A stretch of DNA of 64,000 bases from an uncultured Armatimonadota bacterium (lineage in GTDB: Bacteria; Armatimonadota; Fimbriimonadia; Fimbriimonadales; Fimbriimonadaceae). The number at the start of each line of letters is the position of its first letter. Position 1 is the stretch's first letter. Below are positions 45,801-53,386 of this stretch, one piece after another. Under the pieces are notes generated by a model that was given only the letters and a program-made list of their open reading frames with translations, did no database searches and was not told where the DNA came from. The position numbers and the translations under genes were made by a program. The stretch covers positions 79,069 to 143,068 of the forward strand of contig CAIUHP010000113.1 in assembly GCA_903899015.1 (NCBI GenBank), read 5' to 3'.

Positions 45801-45893
45801 CATGTCGAGCGTGGCAACGGTGAAATATCTGAGCGGTGAATAGGTCGACTCGAGTCGGGCAACCTTAGGCAGAATCTTGGGATCTTGAAGCAT
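42801..45893 (-). CDS. Alpha-mannosidase, GH38
   Basis: 1030 residues. An N-terminal beta-sandwich (about 1-245) precedes the GH38 catalytic domain, with GHSHIDTAWLWPTAET at about 255 (Zn ligands His, Asp), WIEPDCNIPDGESF and LWQPDVFGYSAALPQILR (nucleophile Asp near 390). A middle domain (VGFGHGDGGGGP, about 460) and C-terminal beta-sandwich follow. The length fits class II alpha-mannosidases of bacteria. There is no signal peptide, so it is probably cytoplasmic and acts on imported mannosides. Its start lacks a visible Shine-Dalgarno. Confidence 0.92.
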   Translation of the reverse strand: MLQDPKILPKVARLESTYSPLRYFTVATLDMEFAETMEHFRNVPTDSQLPWKPVQSGHRWGGDWLTGWFRGSVRVPAEFDGEAVYIRATTGGPETMFLVDKKAYGVFDVNHPVRLLALEAEVGRDYLIHLESYAGHTIPGTQPFSDTRSADGPVALSKDCLTYQSVDLVVERQEVSEFVFSLRTLMQVANGQDPSSLRRAKIYSAMGEVFNLVPQKPAEYDEVEWRQALVDAIEVMRPLLEQKNSPTTPTLGVMGHSHIDTAWLWPTAETWRKLARTFSSVLSLMDQYPEFRFSQSAALHFDVLRREYPEIFARVQERVKEGRWEINGCMWIEPDCNIPDGESFVRQCLVGQRALREMFGVTANTLWQPDVFGYSAALPQILRKSEVEYFCTTKLSWNDTNHFPYDTFQWQGIDGSTVLAHFNEMQGWADPERLIWLWKQVQHPDVQDRRLVGFGHGDGGGGPMAEMIEIMRYTADLEGCPKTDYTSIGEFMDSCRDELSELPKWVGELYLELHRGTLTSIAAIKRNNRKCEFALRDAEFASILALIQKGTNYPVADLDDAWKILLLNHFHDILPGSSIAEVNDQAIEAYATCLSSANAIRDAGLNAITSAGDGLLIANNLSWNRTGEISLVGVPEGKKPAGTVAQTVTDVAGETQLVVSGLELQGLGTTIVGVEPHIGSGASPFKVTENSVETPFALVWFDEMGRIASFYDLPSRRELVRPGCTFNALLIGEDVPAAWDNWDIDRDQRHKLGPVGAPVKREVVANGPLQLRIRQEFEIGRSSKLIQDIVFHAATAQVDFDTTVDWHEKYQFLKVGFTPDVLAETALHEIQFGHVQRNSHDNTSQDRAQFDVCAHKWTDISESNFGIAFLNDCKYACTIKEGEYRLSLIKSGRHPDPRGDEGQHRFSYAMLPHLGGFSVESVVRPAFEFNVLPAVKPSGELEGTWNLLSVDQPNVIVASVKKAEDDQDLIVRFYEAGKSTSHARIKFGIPVTEVMEVNLLEEKAEPVTLEGNEVELTLRPFEIKTLKVKL

Positions 45894-46377
45894 AACGGGT
45901 GAGGAGGAAGGCAGGGTCTATTATGAAAGGTTCTGGTTCCTGATTGAGCCCCTTAGCCAAGCCCTTTACGTGCTGGACAAAACCCTTGCGGTTTCCTTAC
46001 GAATTTCCGGCGTTCAGGAAGCGTTAGTGCGCATACTTGGACAAGCTTCTCGTTCCTAGTTTCCCGCGGATAAATTGCTACAAAAGTTGAACAGCGTTCA
46101 TGTTCTGAACAGGTCAATGTGAACTGAGCCGCCCACGGAACGGCACGTCGAAATCCTCAAGAATCTGGACCTCGCTTTTGTCATTATTTCCTACAATTAC
46201 AAACGATCTCCTCTCAAACAGGTCGGATGCGTAGCTAATTGGAGGGCCAAGACATCAAAATTCTTGGCGAGACTGGGAAGTTCAGTCCGCTTAATACATG
46301 TTGGAAATCCTCGAGAAATCGTTGCTTTCGGTCGTTATCAACTTGCGAGTTGACTCTTATCGAATAGGGAGTCAGCC
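45894..46377. other. Intergenic region upstream of GH38 and DUF47 genes
   Basis: About 480 bp between two divergent genes, with no convincing gene. CAACT-TGCG-AGTTG (46339-46352) is a small palindrome close before the DUF47 gene, and TGTTCTGAACA forms another. Either could be an operator. AGGGAG (46366-46371) is the DUF47 ribosome-binding site. Confidence 0.45.
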
Positions 46378-46956
46378 GTGCTGAGATCCCAAAAGGAAGA
46401 GACATTCTTCGAACTCCTCGAGAAACAGGCGGCGATCGCTGTCCGCGCCTCTGAGACATTCGCGTTGATGGTGAAAGACCTTGGGAACGTCCAAGACCAT
46501 ACCAAGTCCCTGATGTCGATCGAACATGAAGGGGATGAAGTAACCCATCGACTTCAAACCAAGCTTTCCGGGACATTCATCACTCCCATCGATCAAGAAG
46601 ATCTCAGCGAGCTTTCTCACTTACTGGATGACGTAACCGATTGCATTGAAGCAGTTGGCGCACGGATGGAGATGTACAAGCTACGCGAGTGCCGAAATGA
46701 CTTGGTTCCTCTCGCAGCTAATCTCCTCGATGTCACCAAGGTCACCGCGCAGGTTGTCAATGAACTGCAGAAGCAGCTCAAGAAATCGACAACAATGCCT
46801 CAAATTCTTGTCAAGGTGCACTCGCTGGAAAACGAAAGCGACCGTCTGTACCGTGAAGCTTTGATAAGCCTTTTTGACGAGGTCACCGATCCCGTTGCGA
46901 TCATCAAATGGAAGGAAGTCTACGACCGAGTCGAATACGCCATCGACTGCTGTTAA
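46378..46956 (+). CDS. DUF47/PhoU-like phosphate transport accessory protein with early stop
   Basis: 192 residues from GTG 46378, which has AGGGAG 6 nt upstream. It belongs to the DUF47 (PhoU-related) family paired with Pit transporters: MSIEHEGDEVTHRLQTKL and PIDQEDLSELSHLLDDVTDCIEAV are typical. The frame stops at TAA 46954-46956 after YDRVEYAIDCC, but the next codons in the same frame read SIANVVENMIVKYA and reach TGA 46999-47001, overlapping the pit ATG. Family members have this tail with an acidic residue at the stop position, so a nonsense change has probably removed 15 residues. The protein may still function. Confidence 0.82.
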   Translation: MLRSQKEETFFELLEKQAAIAVRASETFALMVKDLGNVQDHTKSLMSIEHEGDEVTHRLQTKLSGTFITPIDQEDLSELSHLLDDVTDCIEAVGARMEMYKLRECRNDLVPLAANLLDVTKVTAQVVNELQKQLKKSTTMPQILVKVHSLENESDRLYREALISLFDEVTDPVAIIKWKEVYDRVEYAIDCC

Positions 46957-46993
46957 TCGATCGCCAACGTCGTCGAAAATATGATTGTGAAAT

Positions 46994-47992
46994 ATGCCTG
47001 AGATCGGCATTCTGCTCATCTTGATCGTTGTCGCGGCTCTCGCCTTTGACTACATCAATGGATTTCACGATACCGCCAATGCGATTGCGACGGTTGTATC
47101 GACCCGGGTATTAACGCCGTTGCAGGCGATCTGCATGGCGGCATTTTTGAATTTTGTGGGTGCCCTGGTTGCGACACGAGTAGCTCACACGATTGCCTCG
47201 GGAATCATTCAGCCAACTTCCGCCACGGAAACGGTCGTTCTGGCCGCTATTGTTGGCGGTATTGCTTGGAACTTAATCACGTGGGCGGGGGGAATTCCCA
47301 GCAGTTCTTCTCACGCTCTCATCGGTGGCCTTTGTGGAGCAGGCGCCGCTCACGCGGGAATAAATGCGATTCAGTGGAAAGGCATCTTCAACAAGGTACT
47401 CGTTCCATTGATTGCGTCTCCCATTGCAGGTTTCGTCGTGGGTCTTGCGATCATGAGCCTGATTACGGTGCTCTTTCACTCTGCTCATCCAAGACGTGCC
47501 GGCGGTGCTTTCCGAACACTTCAGAAACTCTCTGCGGCGGCTATGGCCTTTTCGCACGGCCAGAACGATGCTCAAAAGAGTATGGGTGTGATCACTCTTG
47601 CCCTCTTTACTCACGGCCTGCTAAAGAAGCCAGACGTTCCGTTGTGGGTTATCTTGGCCTGTGCGGCTACCATGGCACTTGGCACTGCGGCAGGAGGTTG
47701 GAGAATCATCCGAACGATGGGACACCGCATCATGCGCATGGAGCCAGTCAACGGTTTCGCCGCCGAAACCAGCGGAGCGACGGTGATCATGTTAGCGAGC
47801 TACCTCGGTGCTCCCGTTTCCACAACACACGTGCTCGCGGGAAGCATCTTTGGAGTCGGGGCTTCCAAGGGCAAACACGCCGTTCGATGGACTGTTGCCA
47901 GACAGATGGTGATCGCTTGGTTCCTCACGATTCCCGCTGCAGCTGCAGTCAGTGCCATTGCTTATTTCGCACTGTCACTTTTCAAGTTGTAG
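46994..47992 (+). CDS. pit: PiT-family inorganic phosphate transporter
   Basis: 332 residues with about ten membrane helices. The PiT signature repeats are visible: FDYINGFHDTANAIATVVSTRVL near residue 20 and AMAFSHGQNDAQKSMGVI near 190, plus GGIPSSSSHALIGGLCGAG and GAPVSTTHVLAGSIFGVG, the inverted copies. It takes up phosphate with H+ or Na+ (metal-phosphate) at the cytoplasmic membrane. It starts 37 bp after the DUF47 stop, or overlaps it if the early stop is read through, and is the second gene of the unit. Confidence 0.92.
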   Translation: MPEIGILLILIVVAALAFDYINGFHDTANAIATVVSTRVLTPLQAICMAAFLNFVGALVATRVAHTIASGIIQPTSATETVVLAAIVGGIAWNLITWAGGIPSSSSHALIGGLCGAGAAHAGINAIQWKGIFNKVLVPLIASPIAGFVVGLAIMSLITVLFHSAHPRRAGGAFRTLQKLSAAAMAFSHGQNDAQKSMGVITLALFTHGLLKKPDVPLWVILACAATMALGTAAGGWRIIRTMGHRIMRMEPVNGFAAETSGATVIMLASYLGAPVSTTHVLAGSIFGVGASKGKHAVRWTVARQMVIAWFLTIPAAAAVSAIAYFALSLFKL

Positions 47993-48518
47993 CGCTTGAA
48001 TAGCCAAGTTCAGCCAGGATAACTTTCCACCGTAGTCGGTGCGAATCGTGAATCGAATCTGGCTCGAACCCGAGTTTCAAATAAGTTCGGATTGCTGCGA
48101 GCCTAAAGTCATCGGTTGTTAAGTAGATCGTTTTCCTTCCTCGCCTACTACCTTCGTTTAGAACCTCCAGGCTGAGTATTTCTCCAAGGGCCATGCCTCT
48201 GGAAGAAGTATGAACCCCAACCCAGTGCAGCCAAAATGACTCGGGGTCGGTTTCGGGCTTCGTTTGATAAGAAGCGGTAGCCACAATTTCCTCGGCTCTC
48301 TCAACCACGAACGTTACCGGCACATTTGGATCGTCGAAGAGTTCCGCATTGACCTTGGAGGTATCCCACTCCACTTCAAAGGAATCAGTCAGAACGGTAG
48401 CGATCACGGGCGCATCCTCTCGAATGGCAACCCTCACCAAGAATCCATCAGGTACAGGTCGACCAGGTGGTACACATTCCAGCCGACGTTTCATTTGTAG
48501 CTGCGGGAGTTGATTCAT
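47982..48518 (-). CDS. GNAT-family N-acetyltransferase
   Basis: 178 residues. The GNAT fold is seen in VRVAIREDAPVIATVLTDSFE, then WLHWVGVHTSSRGMALGEILSLEVL (acetyl-CoA loop in variant form), and TTDDFRLAAIRTYLKLGFEP, the typical motif B. It transfers an acetyl group from acetyl-CoA to an unknown amine. Its ATG overlaps the stop of the upstream oxidoreductase gene (ATGA); its end overlaps the convergent pit gene by 11 bp. Confidence 0.82.
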   Translation of the reverse strand: MNQLPQLQMKRRLECVPPGRPVPDGFLVRVAIREDAPVIATVLTDSFEVEWDTSKVNAELFDDPNVPVTFVVERAEEIVATASYQTKPETDPESFWLHWVGVHTSSRGMALGEILSLEVLNEGSRRGRKTIYLTTDDFRLAAIRTYLKLGFEPDSIHDSHRLRWKVILAELGYSSATT

Positions 48519-49633
48519 TTTCTGAATTCGGGAAGCTCAATCGGAATACCACCATTGAGAATGGACTGAGTTGAGCAAAGTCCGACTGCGGTCCATTCCA
48601 CCGCCCTAAATATGTCGACTGGGTTCGGTGCAATTCCGAGAACGGCGTCGACAAATGCATAAGCCACCGAATAGTCGCCTCCACCGTGTCCTGAGCTAGC
48701 GGCATCATCGAGCCGTTGGCGAGTTGACTCGGGCAGAAGATCGGTATATTTTTCGATCGGTTCCCAGTTTCGGTGGATGTCTGGAACCGGTCCGGGTGGG
48801 GGATTGTCTCCTACCCAGACTTGACCCGTTCCTCGGCCCGCTCTTCCGGATTCGAAGACACCGTGCGTACCTTGAAGTCCATAGAACGAGGTTTCTGAAG
48901 GGCGATTGCTCATCATATCTAGCCGCAATCGAACGAGTCCGCCTTCCTTGAGCCTAACGAGTGTTTCGGTTGTGTCGTCATGAGGGTGCTCAGGATCGGT
49001 ATGAATGCCGGAGCCCCAGCAGGCAACGGAAATCGGTTGAGCGTTGGCTCCTGATAGATCGAACCAAGTAGCTACTGGGCCCAGGCTATGAGTTGGATAG
49101 GTGTTGCCAGGCTCGCCCACTTGCCATTTCATTCGCCAACTCGAAGATCCATCGGGAAAGTGGTGATACGACTTAACATCGTGAACGTACTCACCTTCGC
49201 CAAAATAGACTTTTCCAAAGAGACCCTGACGGGCCATTTCGGCGACGGTCAGGTTCTCTTTTGAGAAGATGTAATTCTCTGCCATCATGTAGGTCAACCC
49301 AGACCGGGTGACCGCATCGACAAGGGCATCACACTCGGCGAGTGAAACGCAAGCGGTGACTTCGCAAAGAACATGCTTTCCGGCGGCCAAAGCGAGCAAT
49401 GTTTGCTCGGCGTGAACATGCATGGGTGTTGCTACAAAGACTGCATCAACGTTGTCGAGCATCTCTTTAAGTTGAGAATATCGCTTGTCGACACCTAGAG
49501 CATCCGCCTCACGGACCAGAGTTTCGGGATTGGCTTCACAAACCGCGGAAACTTCTGCATACGGATGTGCACGGAATCCGGCAACGTGAGCACTTCCGCG
49601 CTTACCTACAATTCCAATTCTAAGTTTCTTCAT
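48515..49633 (-). CDS. Gfo/Idh/MocA-family oxidoreductase
   Basis: About 372 residues from ATG 49633; a TTG at 49636 is the only earlier start. N-terminal Rossmann domain: LRIGIVGKRGSAHVAGF (variant GxGxxG), ATPMHVHAEQTLLALAAGKHVLCEVTACVSLAE (the EKP-like stretch with E then T instead of K-P), and a C-terminal alpha/beta domain with HHFPDGSSSWRMKWQVG. The family uses NAD(P) to oxidise sugars or cyclitols. The missing Lys of the usual EKP motif suggests an altered mechanism or inactive member. It is followed by the GNAT gene with a 4-bp overlap. Confidence 0.83.
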   Translation of the reverse strand: MKKLRIGIVGKRGSAHVAGFRAHPYAEVSAVCEANPETLVREADALGVDKRYSQLKEMLDNVDAVFVATPMHVHAEQTLLALAAGKHVLCEVTACVSLAECDALVDAVTRSGLTYMMAENYIFSKENLTVAEMARQGLFGKVYFGEGEYVHDVKSYHHFPDGSSSWRMKWQVGEPGNTYPTHSLGPVATWFDLSGANAQPISVACWGSGIHTDPEHPHDDTTETLVRLKEGGLVRLRLDMMSNRPSETSFYGLQGTHGVFESGRAGRGTGQVWVGDNPPPGPVPDIHRNWEPIEKYTDLLPESTRQRLDDAASSGHGGGDYSVAYAFVDAVLGIAPNPVDIFRAVEWTAVGLCSTQSILNGGIPIELPEFRK

Positions 49634-49724
49634 CAAAAAACCATCCGCGTTGCCACTAATAATGCGTTCACCAGTCTGAAGCAGCGCTCTGCGGATGGCA
49701 AAAAACGGCTATTGAATTTTCAAG

Positions 49725-50018
49725 TTACTCAACTAGGTTCGCTTCGAAGATCCGAAGCTCAGGATGCGCTTGAAAACAGGTGCTCATCACCGCAAAGAAC
49801 TGCTTGAAAGCATCTTGCTGGAAGTGAACATCAAGGTGGGCTTTCGTGGTCCACTCTTCCACAAATACGACCTTTGTCGGCTCTTCAGGGCTCTGATAGT
49901 AGTCGTATTTTTCACAACCAGGCTCTTTCACGCTGTGACTCTTCACGACTCTGCACGCTTCAAGAGCGGTTTCAAGAGCTTCAGGTTTGATGCAGGCGTA
50001 GGCATTTAAAACGATCAT
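49725..50018 (-). CDS. Antibiotic biosynthesis monooxygenase (ABM) domain protein
   Basis: About 97 residues from ATG 50018; the frame is open far upstream but only from here does it match the family. MIVLNAYACIKPEALETAL begins the dimeric alpha/beta barrel, with EEPTKVVFVEEWTTKAHLDVHFQQDAFKQF typical of ABM/YgiN-like proteins. These small enzymes oxidise quinones or degrade heme. A TACACT box lies 8 nt before the ATG. The Gfo/Idh start lies about 90 bp downstream on the same strand. Confidence 0.82.
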   Translation of the reverse strand: MIVLNAYACIKPEALETALEACRVVKSHSVKEPGCEKYDYYQSPEEPTKVVFVEEWTTKAHLDVHFQQDAFKQFFAVMSTCFQAHPELRIFEANLVE

Positions 50019-50076
50019 TGCGGACCAGTGTATCGGATAAGCAAAATTCCTTCTAGCCAAGATTTCAGAAGATCGG

Positions 50077-50082
50077 TAGACT
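50077..50082 (+). promoter_or_regulatory. -10 box of a putative leaderless promoter (DUF1080 gene)
   Basis: TAGACT ends exactly 6 nt before ATG 50089 and no ribosome-binding site is visible. Confidence 0.4.
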
Positions 50083-50088
50083 CGGCCT

Positions 50089-50787
50089 ATGAAGATTCGC
50101 GATATGCTCGCTGTTGCTCTGTTCGCGTTGGCACCGGTCGTCGCCACGGCCCACCAGAAGTCAACTTTGATGGCCAAGCCTCCCAAAGGCGCAATTGTTT
50201 TGTTTGATGGAAAGGATGCGTCAAAGTGGCACCATCGCGATTCAAATGACGAGTGCAAGTGGGATATTGCCGATGGTTGCCTCATTGTCAAACCGGGTCA
50301 GCCAGATCTGGTGACGAAAGAGGAGTTTGGAGACTACAAACTTCATATCGAATTTTGGCTACCTCTGTTGGCAAACGAGAAGAGTCAGGGGCGCTGTAAC
50401 AGCGGGGTCTATCAGCACGGCCGCTACGAGATTCAGGTGCTCGATAGCTATAACAACCCAACCTATAAGTTCGGCGGATGCGGAGCGATCTACGGGCAAA
50501 AGGATCCCGATAAAGATGCGATTAAGCCACCCGAGCAGTGGAACACCTACGACATCACCTTCCGCGCCCCCCGTTTTGGTCCCGATGGCAAAGTGAAAGA
50601 GTTCCCTCGCATTACGGTTTTCCACAACAGCATCAAGATTCATGACAACGTCGAAATCAAAGTTTCGAATACGGCGAGCGGCCTTGGTGGCGAACAACCT
50701 GCAACTGGTCCGATCCTGCTTCAAGATCATGGTGCGCCCGTGCGATACCGAAATATTTGGATCGTGCCTATCAAAGCAAAGGCTTAA
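50089..50787 (+). CDS. Secreted DUF1080 (3-keto-disaccharide hydrolase) protein
   Basis: 232 residues with a signal peptide (about 1-22, ending VATAHQ). The DUF1080 fold is plain: GAIVLFDGKDASKWHHRD, FGDYKLHIEFWLPL, RCNSGVYQHGRYEIQVLDSY and GGCGAIYGQKDP, ending DHGAPVRYRNIWIVPIK. Members are concanavalin-like beta-sandwich glycosidases that cleave 3-keto-glycosides, often working with Gfo/Idh oxidoreductases; one lies just upstream on the other strand. A strong terminator follows. Confidence 0.88.
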   Translation: MKIRDMLAVALFALAPVVATAHQKSTLMAKPPKGAIVLFDGKDASKWHHRDSNDECKWDIADGCLIVKPGQPDLVTKEEFGDYKLHIEFWLPLLANEKSQGRCNSGVYQHGRYEIQVLDSYNNPTYKFGGCGAIYGQKDPDKDAIKPPEQWNTYDITFRAPRFGPDGKVKEFPRITVFHNSIKIHDNVEIKVSNTASGLGGEQPATGPILLQDHGAPVRYRNIWIVPIKAKA

Positions 50788-50800
50788 TTTCGCCCCCTTC

Positions 50801-50839
50801 AGTCCACTTTACGAGCACCGTAAAGTGGACTTTCTTTTT
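50801..50839 (+). terminator. Rho-independent terminator of the DUF1080 gene
   Basis: A perfect 13-bp stem (50801-50813 with 50819-50831), 5-nt loop, then TTCTTTTT. It begins 13 bp after the stop codon. Confidence 0.85.
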
Positions 50840-50892
50840 GCCTGGATCATGTCACTCACGTCTTTCGAAGACGATGAGACCTGGAATATCAC

Positions 50893-53277
50893 TTGAACAG
50901 ATCGTTTTTCTTAGTCTCTTCCCTACTTTGCCTCGCGAACATCGCAAGTGGCAAACAAGGACCAGTAAAGTCGTTTCAACTGGAAACCGAGCTTGCACGC
51001 TATAACACCGTTTTCACGACACCATCGCAGGATGAAACCGGTTCGATTCCGCTTGGAAATGGCAATGTGGGTGCCAACCTATGGGTTGAGGAAAACGGCG
51101 ACCTCTTCTTTTATGTCAACCGAAATGATTCTCTAGCGGAGACGATTTCTCTTTGTAAGTTGGGTCGAGTACGAATTGCGTTAACCCCTAATCCATTCCG
51201 GAAAGGATTGCCCTACCACCAAGAGTTGAAACTAATCGACGGACGGTGTGATATCGACGCTGGCGAGAAGGGGAAAGCAGTTCACCTCTCCGTTTTTGTG
51301 GACAGCGGATCTCAGGAAATTCGAGTTGCCGGATCCTGCCAAGTTCCTACCCGCGTGAAGGTTTCCTTGTACGACTGGCGCGCAGATCGCCGAGATTTCC
51401 ATAACAGGATCGGCAACGCCGTTTATCCAATGCGCGACGCTCCTGCTGATGTTGACAACTATATTTCAGCCGATCACTGGGATGAATCCGAACCTGATGC
51501 CATCGTTGCTTACCATCGAAATGAATATTCGGTCGTCTCGACGCATGTGAATTGGCAAGACATGGGCGCCTATGCTTCGGAAGTTGCCAAAGTCGATCCA
51601 ATAACCAAAAACACGTTCGGAACGAGGATTTCCATTCATTGTTCCGAAGCAGTTCAACGCGAATCCAATCACGAAATTAGGACCAAGAAACCGGTTGAGA
51701 ATTTCGATGTCATTGCATCCACCTATTCTCGACAAACCCCGGACACCCAAACATGGCTGGCGGAATTGCGTATGACATCGAATAGATTCATACCCGTTCA
51801 AGACGCGTTGGCTAGGACGTCTGAGTTCTGGCACGAGTTCTGGAATCGCTCATGGATGTTCGTGTCGGGAGATTCCAAGCCAAAGCCTGACGCCAGTCCG
51901 GAAGAGTCCACTCCTTCCGTTCTCACAAGAGCATACGTACTCAACAAATTTCAAATGTCATGTCAAATGCGATCGAAGCTGCCTGCCAATTTTCAAGGGG
52001 GCATGTTTCGCGTAGATCCTAAACTTGCTTTCTATGCCTTGGACTACCGCGACGAACCGTCCACTCCTGATGATCAATTTTACGGGAATAGCTATTGGTG
52101 GCAAAACACTCGATTTTTGTACACGCCGCTTCTGGCTCAAGGAAGCCATCAAGAGTACCGGTCATTCTTGACCTTCATGAACCGGCTTGCTCCCGTAATG
52201 GAAGCCCGCGCGGAAAAATATTACGGGGCTCAAGGGATCTACTTCGAGGAGTGCTTCTCGCCCTTTGGATTGCCAGTCATGGGTGATTTTGGCTGGGGGG
52301 CAAAGGAATATTCCGAACCCTACGCACGTTGGACCTGGCAACATTGCCTCGAAGCGTCGGTGATGATGCTAGATGACTTCACTTACACTGAAGATAAGTC
52401 CTTCCTTCAGGAAGTTGCGATTCCCTACTGCAACCGCTCGCTCCTCTTTTTTGAGACCCGATTTAAGAAAGATGCCGCAGGAAAGATCCGCATTTTCCCT
52501 ACTCACGGACTGGAGACTTATTGGGATGACGTTGTAAACGACACTCCAACCGTCGCAGGGCTTCATTACGTGCTTAAACGGCTACTCATGTTGCCCCATT
52601 CCGTAACCACTGCCGAACAAAGGTCAAATTGGAAGCGACTCCAAGGGATTATTCCTCCCATCGCAAAACGAACGGTTAAGGGCCAAGCCATTCCTGACAA
52701 TGCGGAATCCTATCATGCGGACCAGAGGGCAAATTACGAAGCCCCTGACCTTTACACGGTGTTTCCTTTCCGAGTTTATGGCTTAGAAATTAAGAACACC
52801 GATATTCGAGAGGCGCTCGGAGCCTACAAGATCATGCCCAATATCGAACATGTTTGCTGGAACCAGTTCGGAATTTTCTCTGCCCGACTTGGCCAAACCG
52901 AAGGCGCCAAAGAAGATGTCGTTGTTCGGTCTCAAGCTCGCATGGTGAGGATGGACAAGGACTCAATCCGCCCTCCGTTCCGATTTCCAGGTTACATGGG
53001 TTCCCCCCACGACGCCACTCCCGACTATGACGGCCCTTGCAATATGATGACGACGTTGCAAGAGATGATCCTACAGCCTGGTGAGAACGGAGAAATTCTC
53101 CTGTTCCCTGCCTGGCCCAAAGATTGGGACATCCATTTCAAGCTAAATGCCCCTCGTAACACGACTCTAGAAGGGTCCGTCGTAAACGGCCAACTCGTCA
53201 ATCTCGAAGTAACACCCGCAAACCGAATCAAGGATATTCGGCTATCTGCTGTATGGAAGCTTCCGAGCAAGAACTAG
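50893..53277 (+). CDS. Secreted DUF5703-type (GH95-like) glycoside hydrolase
   Basis: 794 residues from TTG 50893, which gives a signal peptide (NRSFFLVSSLLCLANIASG). An N-terminal beta domain (about 30-280: ETGSIPLGNGNVGANLWVEENGDLFFYVNRNDS) is followed by an (alpha/alpha)6 barrel-like region (about 290-690) with FQMSCQMRSKLPANFQGGMFRVDP, YWWQNTRFLYTPLLAQ and FEECFSPFGLPVMGDFGW. This layout matches DUF5703/GH95-like enzymes, which cleave alpha-L-fucosides or alpha-galactosides. The sugar specificity is not clear, and no ribosome-binding site is obvious. Confidence 0.78.
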   Translation: MNRSFFLVSSLLCLANIASGKQGPVKSFQLETELARYNTVFTTPSQDETGSIPLGNGNVGANLWVEENGDLFFYVNRNDSLAETISLCKLGRVRIALTPNPFRKGLPYHQELKLIDGRCDIDAGEKGKAVHLSVFVDSGSQEIRVAGSCQVPTRVKVSLYDWRADRRDFHNRIGNAVYPMRDAPADVDNYISADHWDESEPDAIVAYHRNEYSVVSTHVNWQDMGAYASEVAKVDPITKNTFGTRISIHCSEAVQRESNHEIRTKKPVENFDVIASTYSRQTPDTQTWLAELRMTSNRFIPVQDALARTSEFWHEFWNRSWMFVSGDSKPKPDASPEESTPSVLTRAYVLNKFQMSCQMRSKLPANFQGGMFRVDPKLAFYALDYRDEPSTPDDQFYGNSYWWQNTRFLYTPLLAQGSHQEYRSFLTFMNRLAPVMEARAEKYYGAQGIYFEECFSPFGLPVMGDFGWGAKEYSEPYARWTWQHCLEASVMMLDDFTYTEDKSFLQEVAIPYCNRSLLFFETRFKKDAAGKIRIFPTHGLETYWDDVVNDTPTVAGLHYVLKRLLMLPHSVTTAEQRSNWKRLQGIIPPIAKRTVKGQAIPDNAESYHADQRANYEAPDLYTVFPFRVYGLEIKNTDIREALGAYKIMPNIEHVCWNQFGIFSARLGQTEGAKEDVVVRSQARMVRMDKDSIRPPFRFPGYMGSPHDATPDYDGPCNMMTTLQEMILQPGENGEILLFPAWPKDWDIHFKLNAPRNTTLEGSVVNGQLVNLEVTPANRIKDIRLSAVWKLPSKN

Positions 53278-53309
53278 CCACAAGATTTTGCGCCGCCCAT
53301 AAACCATTT

Positions 53310-53336
53310 ATGATGCGGGCCAAAGGACCGCATCAT
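53310..53336. terminator. Bidirectional terminator hairpin
   Basis: ATGATGCGG (53310-53318) pairs with CCGCATCAT (53328-53336) around a 9-nt loop, between two convergent genes. Confidence 0.6.
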
Positions 53337-53386
53337 GAATGTTGGTGAGTTCGATTGCAGAAGGTCACCTAAGGTTCAAGTCGAAC

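Noticed and set aside
47266..48003. 245-codon plus-strand frame inside pit
   Set aside because: Shadow of the pit gene in another frame; Arg/Ser/Cys-rich translation typical of an out-of-frame read.
50019..50291. 91-residue extension of the ABM protein
   Set aside because: Overlaps the DUF1080 gene and its promoter; the ABM fold begins at ATG 50018.
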